Shown in pieces: positions 28,851 to 37,450 of a stretch of 64,000 nucleotides of DNA. Each line of letters opens with the position of its first letter. Position 1 is the first letter of the stretch. Source of the DNA: JAUXFS01 sp963772635 (GTDB taxonomy: Bacteria > Pseudomonadota > Alphaproteobacteria > Rhodospirillales > Defluviicoccaceae). The position numbers were made by a program, and so were the translations under genes. The DNA is taken from the NCBI GenBank assembly GCA_963772635.1, contig CAVYYK010000016.1, positions 128,244-192,243 on the forward strand, read 5' to 3'. The notes below the pieces were generated by a model, which saw only the letters and a program-made list of their open reading frames with translations, ran no database searches and had not been told where the DNA came from.

Positions 28851-29067
28851 TAAGAACTCAAGAAAGCGGCCTGACGGATATCAGCGCATGGTTCCGGACC
28901 GTCGCTGGCGCGAGTGATGACAAGTACGTTTCCTGAAGCTCCTCAAACTGTCTCCCGAAACCGATTCACGCACACGAACCGGGCGAGGTGTCGGCACTGA
29001 ATCTCCCACGGCAAATTGTGCTAGGATGCGACGGTGGGTCAATATCAGTGAGCTTTGGTATCAGGTC

Positions 29068-29559
29068 ATGAGCGAACCGAAACCCTTCTTCACGACCTTG
29101 CCCGGCATCCTGTCCGGGCTGGCGGCGTTGATCACCGCGGTCGGCGGTTTGCTTTTCGCGCTCCATCAAACCGGCGTGCTCGGAACCAAGAACACCCCGC
29201 CAAGCCGGGTCGAGCAAGCGAGCGAGAGCCCAGCGGCGGTCACGGCCGCCCCTTCCGCCGAGGCGACCGAGGGCTGGGCGATCATCGGCAAGGCGCGCGG
29301 CGGCAAGTTCTTCGATCTCGACATCCTGGTCGAGGGCGACAGCCCGGCGATCGGCAAGCGCTACAAGGTGGTCAACGACTTCCGCCTGGTCGCCAAGGGA
29401 CCGCGGGAGGACCGCGGCGGCGCCCAAGTCGTCACCCTCGGGATGGTCCGGCGCGGCGACACCGTCGAACTCCTCGACCTCTTCGTCCCGGTGCCGAGCA
29501 CGAAGACGGTCCCCGTTTACGCCAAACTCCGCGCCGTGCTGGACCGGGTCGGTAAATAG
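29068..29559 (+). CDS. Membrane-anchored protein of unknown function
   Basis: A 163-residue protein with one N-terminal hydrophobic segment (about residues 10-34, LPGILSGLAALITAVGGLLF), a low-complexity Ala/Ser/Pro/Glu linker to about residue 72, and a compact C-terminal domain beginning EGWAIIGKARGGKFFDLDIL. The C-terminal domain is beta-rich in appearance and would lie outside the cytoplasm if the N-terminus is inside. I do not recognise a family. ATG 29068 is preferred because the upstream extension from 29026 is unlike coding sequence. It stands alone between the mutL repeat and the MFS gene. Confidence 0.6.
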   Translation: MSEPKPFFTTLPGILSGLAALITAVGGLLFALHQTGVLGTKNTPPSRVEQASESPAAVTAAPSAEATEGWAIIGKARGGKFFDLDILVEGDSPAIGKRYKVVNDFRLVAKGPREDRGGAQVVTLGMVRRGDTVELLDLFVPVPSTKTVPVYAKLRAVLDRVGK

Positions 29560-29609
29560 CTCGGGCGCGCACGCGACCTCGCTCGAAAGGGCGTCACAAT
29601 GAGTCATTG

Positions 29610-30823
29610 TCAGCGAGACTTGGTATAAGTCCGTTCGGCCCAGCGGGCGGCGATCAGCGCCGCAAGTCCAAGCGAAAAAAAACCGCCGACCAACGGCAAC
29701 ACCGTGCCGTCATACATCCGGCCGATCAACCAGCCGAACGGCAGCGAGATCAGGGTGGAAATCGATCCGATCAATGCGGCGCCCAGCCCGGCGATATGAC
29801 CCAACGGCTCCATCGCCAGGGCGTTGAGATTGCCGAACAGAATACCGACGCAAAAGAACGCGGCCAGCTGCCAGGTCATGAACAGCGGTATCGAGGGGTG
29901 CCCGTCGAATCGAATGAAACACGGCAAGAAACACGCCGCTCAACAGAACGAGCGCGACAAGCGCCGAATGGGCCAACAGACGCATTCCCAGGCGCATGAC
30001 CAACAGGGAGTTCAAAAGTGAAGCCGCGCCGATCGCCAGCGCCGCCACCCCGAAATAGATGGCGAACATGTCTCCGGCCTTCAGCGTATCCTGGAAAATC
30101 TGGCGGGACGCTTCCAGGTACGAGAGGAAGGCGCCAAAGATAAAGCCCATCGCAAGCGTATATCCGAACACGGTCCGAATCGACAGGACCTCGATACAGC
30201 CCGCGACCAGATTGCCGACGGACAGCGCGCGGCGGTTTTCGCGCGCCAATGTTTCCGGTTGCCGAATTCCGAACCACACGGCGGCGATGACCGCCATCGC
30301 CAGCAGCACGACGAAGGTGTACCGCCACGGGAGAACCATGATCACCCCTTGGCCGATCGACGGCGCAATGGCCGGCACGAGCACGAAAACCGACATGATG
30401 CCCGACATGATTCTCGCCATGGCGCGCCCCGCATACCCGTCGCGAATGAGCGACGTGCTGACGATGCGCGGCGCGGCGGCGCCGACCCCCTGCAGGAACC
30501 GGCCCGTCAGCATGGTGGTCAAATCCGTCGAGGATATCGACAGCAGGCAGCCGACGGCGAAGACGACGTAGCCGACGAAAATGACCGGCTTGCGGCCATA
30601 GGTGTCCGACAGCGGGCCGACGACCAACTGTCCGATCGAAAACCCGAGAAACAGCGAAGACACGACCAGCTGAACGTCGTTCGGATCGCCGACCCGCAGG
30701 TCTTCCCCGATCATCGAAAGGGCGGGCAACATGATATCGGTCGCCATCGCGACGATGGAAACCATGAACGCCAGCATGACGATGAATTCGGCGAGCGGCA
30801 GCGGTTTCGTCGGACTTGAACAT
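29610..30823 (-). CDS. MFS drug-efflux transporter, Bcr/CflA type (two frameshifts)
   Basis: Inner-membrane proton-driven exporter of about 404 residues with twelve hydrophobic segments. The main frame has SIVAMATDIMLPALSMIG (helix 1), GPLSDTYGRKPVIFVGYVV (the MFS loop 2-3 motif), and QGVGAAAPRIVSTSLIRDGY (motif C region). At the N-terminus one surplus base (near 30816) separates the ATG at 30823 from this frame; the intact duplicate at 32770-32927 lacks the extra base and reads MFRPTKPLPLAEFIVMLAF. Near 29925 a second surplus base moves the frame to FMTWQLAAFFCVGILFGNLN and the last two helices, ending at 29610. Two +1 errors fit the 3n+2 length. Confidence 0.8.
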
Positions 30824-30883
30824 GCCGCTCAAAGACGCGAAAACGGGCGTGTTGGCAATGTCCAATATTCTTCGGCGGGCAAG
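30725..30883 (-). repeat. MFS 5'-end direct repeat, copy A
   Basis: The first codons of the MFS gene and about 60 bases upstream form a 159-base sequence repeated at 32770-32927 (158 bases, same orientation). The copies differ at a few bases and one indel. Copy A is attached to the rest of the transporter gene. Confidence 0.93.
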
Positions 30884-31083
30884 GCACCCGCCCCGCACCA
30901 CGCGCCTGAGTCCCAAATCCATCAGAGGACCAGGGCCGCCCGGCAAGCGCCGAATCCAAGAGTCCCCGCTCCGCTGTCTCTTCAAGGCCCAATTGGCGAC
31001 ATTCGTCAAATTTCGATGTTGCTACCATCACGCGGTTTGAGCATGTTCTGCGCTCCGAACATATCATCAAGGTGCTTCGGCTT

Positions 31084-32121
31084 ATGCGCAGCACGAAGAT
31101 AATTCACGTGGTTTCCTGCCACGCCGAGGGCGAAGTCGGGGATGTCATCGTTGGTGGTGTAGCCCCTCCACCCGGCGAGACCATCTGGGATCAACGTAAT
31201 TGGATCGCCAAGGATCAAACGCTTCGCAACTTTGTTTTGAATGAGCCTCGCGGAGGTGTTTTTCGCCACGTGAACCTGTTGGTGCCGCCCAAACACCCGG
31301 ACGCCCAGATGGGTTGGATCATCATGGAACCGGAAGACACACCTCCGATGTCGGGATCCAATTCCATCTGCGTATCAACTGTGTTGCTCGACAGCGGCAT
31401 CATACCCATGCGGGAGCCCGTGACTGAGATGGTGCTGGAAGCCCCAGGCGGTCTGGTGCGGGTTCGAGCGGAATGCCGAGATGGCAAGGCGCAAAGTATC
31501 ACAGTGCAGAACCTGCCTTCATTTGCTGGAGAAATCGGCGCTGTTCTGGATGTGCCCGGCCTTGGGAAATTGAGTGTGGATAGCGCCTATGGCGGAGACA
31601 GTTTTGTTGTCGTTGATGCAACGGCGCTCGGGTTTGCGCTGGACGCTCGGGAAGCAGGGAAACTTGCCGAACTGGGCGTTCGAATCACCAATGCCGCGAA
31701 CGAGCAGTTGTGCTTCCACCATCCTGAAAATCCCGAATGGGCACACTTTTCCTTTTGCCTTTTTGCCGGACAGGTGGAGCGAGACGGAAGCCATCTGACC
31801 GCCAAGGCCGCAGTTTCGATCCAACCGGGTAAGATAGATCGTTCCCCGACCGGGACTGCTGCATCTGCGCGCATGGCTCTTCTTCACGCAGCCGGTCAAA
31901 TGCAGGTCGGAGAAACGTTTACGGCGCGTTCCATCATCGGCTCGGAGTTCCATGGCAAGATAGCAGGGACGACAACGGTCGGCGACAAGCCCGCGATTAT
32001 TCCTGAGATCACTGGCCGAGCATGGATAACAGGTACGCATCAGCACATGCTCGATCCGGATGATCCTTGGCCGGACGGCTATCGGCTGACCGACACGTGG
32101 CCATCGCACCGACCACCATGA
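31084..32121 (+). CDS. Proline racemase family protein (hydroxyproline-type)
   Basis: A 345-residue enzyme of the proline racemase superfamily, which includes proline racemase, 4-hydroxyproline epimerase and trans-3-hydroxyproline dehydratase. Family signs are SCHAEGEVGDVIVGG near the N-terminus, PPMSGSNSICVSTVLLDSG, YGGDSFVVVDA and DRSPTGTAASARMALLHA. The two catalytic positions are Ser90 (Cys in classical racemases) and Thr256 (Cys or Thr in others), so a simple two-Cys racemase is unlikely; a dehydratase or an epimerase variant is possible. Base composition is visibly less GC-rich than the core genes. It lies between the two MFS repeats, so it was probably acquired. Confidence 0.85.
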   Translation: MRSTKIIHVVSCHAEGEVGDVIVGGVAPPPGETIWDQRNWIAKDQTLRNFVLNEPRGGVFRHVNLLVPPKHPDAQMGWIIMEPEDTPPMSGSNSICVSTVLLDSGIIPMREPVTEMVLEAPGGLVRVRAECRDGKAQSITVQNLPSFAGEIGAVLDVPGLGKLSVDSAYGGDSFVVVDATALGFALDAREAGKLAELGVRITNAANEQLCFHHPENPEWAHFSFCLFAGQVERDGSHLTAKAAVSIQPGKIDRSPTGTAASARMALLHAAGQMQVGETFTARSIIGSEFHGKIAGTTTVGDKPAIIPEITGRAWITGTHQHMLDPDDPWPDGYRLTDTWPSHRPP

Positions 32122-32168
32122 AAGTGGGTACTAGCGTCATTGGCATCTCATGCGCAGGCGTTACGTCC

Positions 32169-32612
32169 TCATTCAGCCAAGATAACCCCGTTCTGTTCGA
32201 GCACCTCTACGATCTTCGGGATGTCGGGTGGACCGGGGGGAATTTCCCGGTCGACGGCGGTGAACATTTGCGACGCGAGGCTACCCGGCCCGGTGATTTC
32301 CAGCATCTCGCCGCCATCGGGGCCATACTGAAAACCGTGCACGGTGCCGGCCGGCAGATGGACCAGCGTGCCGGGCACGGCCACCATGGTCTTTCCCCCG
32401 CAACTGAATTCGACACTCCCTTTGAGGACGAAGAAAGCCTCGTCCCAGTCGTGGCTATGGGGTGGAGGACCGGTTCCTTCGTCCCCTTGTTGAAACGTAA
32501 TCCCATAACTTCCCGTCGCCGCGTTCGGCGCCAGCACGGTAATCTTCGTACCGACCACATCGAGCGCCCGATCATAGTCCTCGGGAGCGACGACAAAGGG
32601 TTGCTTTTCCAT
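32169..32612 (-). CDS. Single-domain cupin protein
   Basis: A 147-residue small beta-barrel protein. Cupin motif 1 is PPPHSHDWDEAFFVLKGSVEF (two His and a Glu as metal ligands), and motif 2 is LPAGTVHGF with the third His. The fold could serve an enzyme (dioxygenase, isomerase) or a sensor; nothing decides this. It converges on the proline racemase gene with 47 bases between, and together they are the cargo between the MFS repeats. Confidence 0.82.
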   Translation of the reverse strand: MEKQPFVVAPEDYDRALDVVGTKITVLAPNAATGSYGITFQQGDEGTGPPPHSHDWDEAFFVLKGSVEFSCGGKTMVAVPGTLVHLPAGTVHGFQYGPDGGEMLEITGPGSLASQMFTAVDREIPPGPPDIPKIVEVLEQNGVILAE

Positions 32613-32769
32613 GGTTCCGGAAACTTTCAGGTTGATCGGAATTGGCGATTGATGGGCCCGCGGATTCGCTTGTCATTCCGCTCGTTCTTCGCCTCGGAGC
32701 ATGGCTCCGGATTGACGCGATGGCCAGCTTGCTTTGTCGACCACGGCTTTGTCGTGGCAACACGTTACC

Positions 32770-32867
32770 GGCAACATGATATCGGTCGCCATCGCGACGA
32801 TGGAAACCATGAATGCCAGCATGACGATGAATTCGGCGAGCGGCAGCGGTTTCGTCGGACGGAACAT
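32770..32867 (-). pseudogene. Orphan N-terminus of the MFS transporter (copy B)
   Basis: The first 33 codons of the MFS pump (MFRPTKPLPLAEFIVMLAFM and onward to MLP) are present in correct frame, then the sequence switches to unrelated DNA at 32769. The repeat continues upstream to 32927. It preserves the undamaged start of the gene, which in copy A has a surplus base. The frame itself stays open to 32673 but the added tail is not MFS-like. Confidence 0.85.
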
Positions 32868-32927
32868 GCCGCTCAAAGACGCGAAAACGGGCGTGTTGGC
32901 AATGTCCAATATACTGCGGCGGGCAAG
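32770..32927 (-). repeat. MFS 5'-end direct repeat, copy B
   Basis: 158-base partner of 30725-30883 in the same orientation. The stretch between the two copies (30884-32769) holds the proline racemase and cupin genes. The remaining sequence 32928-33095 contains no recognised feature. Confidence 0.93.
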
Positions 32928-33095
32928 AGAACTACGGGCACTGCCCTTCAAGGGGCGGAACGGTTAGTTCCAGCCAGGAAGCCACCTTTGAAGTCTTGCC
33001 GTTTAACCTCAGCCGGATGAAGGGGACGTTAAGAGTTCACCAACCACTGTTTGTTACCACTGGTAGAAGCAAACGCCACCAGTGGCTGTCACTCC

Positions 33096-33551
33096 ATGTA
33101 CATCCGTTTCGTTCTCCCGAAAAAGCATCCCGATACTGGTGTTGACGTCGGTGTCTTCGATTGTGCGAACGATCTACAATGCGAAGGTGATCTCACCCAG
33201 CATGAAAGAGACGAACTCGATAAGCTGTTACGCTGGTTTGGTGAGCGGCTCGATGTTCCGGCCCGCTTCAACCGGACGAAGTCCAAGGGCTATAATCGCC
33301 GCGCCACAAAGGGGATCAGTTGGTTCAAATCTACGGCACGGCAGCATGTATCTAAGATGCAAAGGATGGCAGTAATCCTGAGAAATCAAGGCTACTTCGT
33401 GAACATGATCAAGGCCCGAAACCCAGGCTATATTGTCTACGAAGACAATTATCAGGTCGTCGCAGAACCGTTCAATGATTTCCGCAAACACCGAGCATCC
33501 TGCCAGGCAAATACTCCGCCAAGGCGTATCCAGCATCGTAGCTTGGAATAG
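33096..33551 (+). CDS. Hypothetical protein, mobile-region type
   Basis: A 151-residue basic soluble protein with the start MYIRFVLPKKHPDTGVDVGV, a central RFNRTKSKGYNRRATKGISWF, and the end NPGYIVYEDNYQVVAEPF. I recall similar uncharacterised proteins in proteobacterial accessory regions but know no function. No membrane segment or enzyme motif is evident. The frame starting at 33051 is longer; ATG 33096 fits the conserved start better. Its base composition is poorer in GC than that of the core genes. Confidence 0.6.
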   Translation: MYIRFVLPKKHPDTGVDVGVFDCANDLQCEGDLTQHERDELDKLLRWFGERLDVPARFNRTKSKGYNRRATKGISWFKSTARQHVSKMQRMAVILRNQGYFVNMIKARNPGYIVYEDNYQVVAEPFNDFRKHRASCQANTPPRRIQHRSLE

Positions 33552-33675
33552 CAAGGCGTATTCCGAACCACCAGCAGTTCTCATTTTGGCGTTGGGGGTT
33601 GGGGGGCGATGGAATTTGGCGGTTCCCCGGGTAACGGCTTTGGTGAATCGGAACGGAAATATCGATTCGAGATGG

Positions 33676-34383
33676 TCAGTGCAAAGTGGGGTCCCGACCG
33701 CAACACCGCTTGTATTTCTTGCCGGACCCGCAGGGACAAGGGGCGTTGCGCCCGACCTTTTGACGTCGGCGGATGAAAGCCCCCGTTTCAGGGAGATACC
33801 CGCCCCGCTGAGTGAGGAAATAGGCGTGCATCCGCATGACCGCCGCCGCAGAGGCGATGACAAGATCGTCACGCTTCTTTCCATCGATCGGTTCTTTGAA
33901 TGGTCGCATTTCCGGATCCGGATGGTTCTCGTAAGCAAGGGCCATGATCGGCACGAAAAGGCCGCCATGCTCCTCGTCATTGATCAGCTTTGACCAGATA
34001 TCGTGGCGCAGGTGCGTACCGGTCAGAAAGCCATTCGCCCAATCGTTGCCACCATACGCGCCCCGCTGGTTTTCCCGGACCAATGGAAGGTAGACTTCAC
34101 CCTCACTCAGTTGATGGTTCACGTAGTTCCAATGCAGGCCTACCAGCATCATAAATCGTTGTGCTTCCTCCAAACCCTCAAAGACCAAATCGCCGTCTTC
34201 GGTTTCGCCTCGCTGAATGACGGGCATGTACTCGCTTGGCATGATGAGATCGGGACAGCATGCCAAGGCGGCTAAAAACCCGTCCAGCGCTTCGGTGTTC
34301 GCGATTTTCCCACCATCCACTCGGGCGAGGAAGCCATCGAGCTCCGTCAGGTCGGCGTCGGATAGTTCCAAGGCATGGGTCAT
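33676..34383 (-). CDS. YecA/YgfB (UPF0149) family protein with SEC-C zinc motif
   Basis: A 235-residue protein. The N-terminal helical domain (LSDADLTELDGFLARVDGG, EALDGFLAALACCPD, LIMPSEYMPVI) is the UPF0149/YecA fold. The last 22 residues are a SEC-C motif, NAPCPCGSGKKYKRCCG, whose Cys residues bind zinc, as in the SecA tail. YecA-type proteins with this tail contact SecA or ribosomes in some bacteria; that role is only inferred here. The gene stands alone in the accessory region. Confidence 0.88.
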   Translation of the reverse strand: MTHALELSDADLTELDGFLARVDGGKIANTEALDGFLAALACCPDLIMPSEYMPVIQRGETEDGDLVFEGLEEAQRFMMLVGLHWNYVNHQLSEGEVYLPLVRENQRGAYGGNDWANGFLTGTHLRHDIWSKLINDEEHGGLFVPIMALAYENHPDPEMRPFKEPIDGKKRDDLVIASAAAVMRMHAYFLTQRGGYLPETGAFIRRRQKVGRNAPCPCGSGKKYKRCCGRDPTLH

Positions 34384-34723
34384 CGTAGTCTCTGGCGATC
34401 AAGGTCGGTGACGGGTCGGACCGATAGGCGGGCTCGTCACCTGATCTCGCCGATCCTATCCCTGTGTGTCAACCGGCATTCCCCAGATGATTGCCGCTTC
34501 CGACCATCAGGGCAGCCATTCGGGCTCTTGACGGCAATTCCGAGGCCAAGGGGGATGGACGGAGCGCTCCGCTGGCCGCAGGGATCGGCACCGCGAGGCA
34601 GAGCTGAAGAAAACTGTCGGAAATCCGAAATTCAGGCACCAGCTTCCGTAGCTGAGGGTATTGCTGTCGTGGCGGGCTCCGGATCGGCAAGCTAACAATT
34701 AGCCAGAAGCAGGCGTTGGTTGC
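34384..34723. other. Intergenic stretch without recognised feature
   Basis: About 340 bases between the UPF0149 gene and the HEPN gene. Short frames occur on both strands but none has a convincing start or family resemblance. I saw no repeat or terminator. Confidence 0.5.
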
Positions 34724-35305
34724 CTATTCCATCTGTCGGAACCAGTCTCGAAGACCGAGGTGGAGCCGGAGTTCCTCGTCTTCCGCTAAAGATTTACAAT
34801 GCGCGATGGGTGCGCGAAGCGTGTTGAGCGTGGCCAGGACTTTTTCGACTGCGCGTACGTCACGGAACATATCGCCAAAGATATCCCAGTTAGTCTTTAT
34901 TATCTCTCCAAGTTCTCCGAAGTTTGTGAAATCTATGAACTCGTTTGAACGAGGAGTGACGCCGGAAGATAGCTCCTTCTTGCGATTGCCCTCCGCATTC
35001 TTACGAACAGCCTCAGGGACCGCTAAATTCCACCAATATTCACCGTACTGTTCCTCTAATCTTTGGGTCAATATTTCACGTATGCTGTTTTCAAGGCAGT
35101 AAAAAATTGCATAGTTATTCGACATACGCGATGCCTCAATTCGCAACCTTTCTGTAAACTGGGGATAATATGTCTGATCAATTCTTTGCTCTTTATCCTC
35201 CTTGTGCCCAAGATCAATGTTGTGCTCCCTTTCGATCTGTCGAACAACGAACTAAATCGCGAGGTTATTTAAGCCAAATAGCTTCAGTGCTTCATCCGCG
35301 CGCAT
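34724..35305 (-). CDS. Swt1-type HEPN domain protein (in-frame TAG at codon 18)
   Basis: One frame from ATG 35305 codes 193 positions, interrupted by a TAG at 35252-35254. After it the frame reads VRQIEREHNIDLGHKEDKEQ and a helical domain with EEQYGEYWWNLAVPEAVRKN, FGELGEIIKTNWDIF and LNTLRAPIAHCK. This pattern (W-W, then R-x4-H) fits the Swt1-type HEPN domain. The RAPIAH segment is the R-x4-H catalytic motif of HEPN ribonucleases. The ATG overlaps the stop of the DUF5343 gene, so the two are coupled. The TAG could be a real null mutation or a base error. A shorter product could start at 35125. The DNA is AT-richer than its surroundings. Confidence 0.7.
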
Positions 35306-35948
35306 TAGTTTTTCAGTAGGTTGTCGCGGAGTGCTTTGAAGATTGCATTGAAAACTTCGGGATCATTGGTCTCAGGAAGGTTGAGATTGATCGTGTACCC
35401 CACCCTGAGTTCGACGTTATCGGTGTTAGGGATTGGAGGGGTTCCGTGGGTAATTATCGGAGTTTTAGCCGATGGGGTGGCCTCTGGCTTTGGCTCAGGA
35501 GTTGGCTTCTCCGGAGCTTCGTCCTCAAAGTCTGCCAAATCTTTCAAAGCCAGAAAGGTTCCAACGATAGCCTGAATGCTTCGATCCTCTTTGGCGCCAC
35601 CGGTTATCTCGACAACTTGGCCAATGAGCTTGTCGCGCGACAACTCATACACGTACTCGTTCCGATCAAACAGCTCGCCAAATGCATTCTTCATCCCCTC
35701 GGCTACTGCAAAGCCCTGGGTCTCTGTGTTGCGGAACTGATCGTAGAGCGACGTGGGAACTCCATCTGAGCCGAGGAAGCCCATACGCTTGAGCAACGGA
35801 ATGACGGGCGCGCACTACCCCCACTGTGTCCAAGCTTTGTTTCCAAGAAGTCCTGCGTGAAGCGCTCTGGCCGTCGGGCATTCTGGATCTTCTCAAAGAT
35901 TTTTGGAATCAAGCCGGTAGAGACCAAGTAGGGCAGTTTGCTGGCCAT
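35305..35948 (-). CDS. DUF5343-like protein (one-base deletion)
   Basis: About 214 residues when repaired. The N-terminal part reads MASKLPYLVSTGLIPKIFEK and FLETKLGHSGGSARP, then near 35812 the frame moves to IPLLKRMGFLGSDGVPTSLY and QFRNTETQGFAVAEGMKNAF. This resembles the winged-helix-like DUF5343 region. A Pro/Glu/Ala linker (about residues 145-180) leads to a C-terminal stretch GYTINLNLPETNDPEVF that may be a second small domain. One missing base explains the break (length 3n-1). It is first in a two-gene unit with the HEPN gene. Function is unknown; the pairing suggests a defence or toxin-antitoxin role. Confidence 0.65.
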
Positions 35949-36353
35949 GGGCATCCTTCTCTCATGGGACAATTGTTTCGCGTCATAGGATACACGGTCT
36001 AGGAGAAAACGCTAGGACGGTGTTCTCAATTCGTCCGAAGCTGGCGACCGCTGATGGTGACTTTTTTGGCAGGAGTGCCGGGGCATGATACAAATCTCGG
36101 AGCTAAAGGGACGGAGCTATCGAGACACGATACGCATCCCACGACCCTTCCCCCTCCCGGGCGTCGGACCGGGTTGGCATTGGTGCAAGACGTGATGGGA
36201 CTTCTGGGGACATGTTATTTTACTTGCCGCTTTCACGGGTGGATTCAGGTTGGAAGTGCACCACTCGGTGACAAAGAAGGACACGAAAGACGTTCCGGTC
36301 GTATTGGGTCTGGATCGAAGCACCAATCTGGACGACGAGGAGCGTCTACGTCG
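35949..36353. other. Intergenic stretch without recognised feature
   Basis: About 405 bases between DUF5343 and the pRiA4b ORF-3-like gene. Frames are present but short and without family resemblance. The promoter of the DUF5343-HEPN pair should lie at its left end; I could not identify clear -35/-10 boxes. Confidence 0.45.
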
Positions 36354-36923
36354 TCACCGCAGTCCGAATCGTGCGGCGAGCATCGCGTCGGCGGCGGCGA
36401 CGGAGAAGTCCTCGGGATCGAAGGCGCCGCCGATCCATTCGAGTTGTTCGGCATGGTCGGGCTGGCTGGGGTCGGCGAGGATGGCGAGCAGGTCCCGGTA
36501 GCCCCAGGGGCCGCCGCAGTCCTCCGGCGGGCATCTCCGTTTGCCGGCGATGCAGGCGGGATAGGTGCGGCCCTCGTCGGGCGGCTGCCGGCCCTCGACG
36601 ACGATCGCATGCTGCCAGCCGTCGCCGAAATCGTAAGTGTAGGCGAACCGGGCGACGCCCGATTTGACCAGGGCGTTCAGGGTCATGCGCTCCTCGTCGG
36701 CGACGTCGTCGACGTCGTAAGGGTCGCCGTAATCACTGCCGCCGACGTCGAATACGTGCAGATGGCAGAGTTGCCAGCCCATCGCCGCCTGGATCGCCAG
36801 GTGCAGGTCGCCCAGTGTCATGCCGCCCGGCATCAGCAGCCGGCGCCAGACCGGGGGGCGGATGTTGCGCAGGGTGACTTTGAGGCGGACGATGGAGTCC
36901 GCTCTTCTGGTGGTCTTGGCCAT
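36354..36923 (-). CDS. Plasmid pRiA4b ORF-3 family protein
   Basis: A 189-residue soluble protein. The family signature is clear: LKVTLRNIRPPVWRRLLMPG at the N-terminus, LHLAIQAAMGWQLCHLHVF, TYDFGDGWQHAIVVEG and CIAGKRRCPPEDCGGPWGY. The Cys-rich segment may bind metal. The family is common on plasmids and in accessory regions; no function is established. A strong GAGGGAGGACC precedes ATG 36923, so the longer frame to 36956 is not needed. Confidence 0.88.
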   Translation of the reverse strand: MAKTTRRADSIVRLKVTLRNIRPPVWRRLLMPGGMTLGDLHLAIQAAMGWQLCHLHVFDVGGSDYGDPYDVDDVADEERMTLNALVKSGVARFAYTYDFGDGWQHAIVVEGRQPPDEGRTYPACIAGKRRCPPEDCGGPWGYRDLLAILADPSQPDHAEQLEWIGGAFDPEDFSVAAADAMLAARFGLR

Positions 36924-37302
36924 GATCGGTCCTCCCTCATCGGCCGGTTTCGCCACCTTCGCTGTAGCACGATTCCGATCCGCAGGGGACTACCCGGTTG
37001 CCGGCGGCGGCGAGCCGGCGGGGGGGAGTCGGGTTCCTGATCATGGCGGTCGCTTTGTCAGGGCCTGTTTCGCCGGTTCGTCGTAGCGTCCGGGGCGTCG
37101 GTCAGGGAGGGTGGGGCCGAGGAGGTTGTTACGGACGGCCTCGGCCGCAACTCCCCTTTCCGGGCCCGGCTCGCCAACGTCGGCTGCCGAAGGTGGCGCC
37201 GACGAAAAGGGGTGAAAAGCCGACTCCAGTCGGCGTGGCAGCATCCGCCAAGGCCGGAGAACAAGGATTAATGTCCTTGACTTTCCGTCGACATTCGGAT
37301 AC
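36924..37302. other. Intergenic stretch before the SOS-type box
   Basis: About 380 GC-rich bases. Frames of 60-120 codons exist on both strands but look like chance products of high GC. I see no gene here. Confidence 0.45.
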
Positions 37303-37317
37303 GTTCCTGTTATGTTC
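37303..37317 (+). promoter_or_regulatory. SOS-type LexA box GTTC-N7-GTTC, no gene directly downstream
   Basis: GTTCCTGTTATGTTC matches the alphaproteobacterial LexA operator GTTC-N7-GTTC exactly. A TTGACT lies about 25 bases upstream, in promoter-like position. In relatives such boxes stand before recA, lexA or imuA-imuB-dnaE2. Here the next credible gene on this strand begins at 37801, behind the GTCTAC repeats, so the original target may be lost. Confidence 0.55.
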
Positions 37318-37450
37318 TTTTCAGGACAACGGGAGAAGTGCGTTTGTCGGATGACAGAGGACAGATGACAGGGATCAGATGGGAGCGCTGGCTTGGGCGG
37401 ATGGCGGCGGACGTTGGTTTTTGAGAATGCGACACGTTTTCATCAAAAAT

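Noticed and set aside
36117..37040. A long plus-strand frame over the pRiA4b ORF-3-like gene
   Set aside because: It is the opposite strand of a gene with a clear family signature and a strong ribosome-binding site; the plus-strand product has no recognisable domain.
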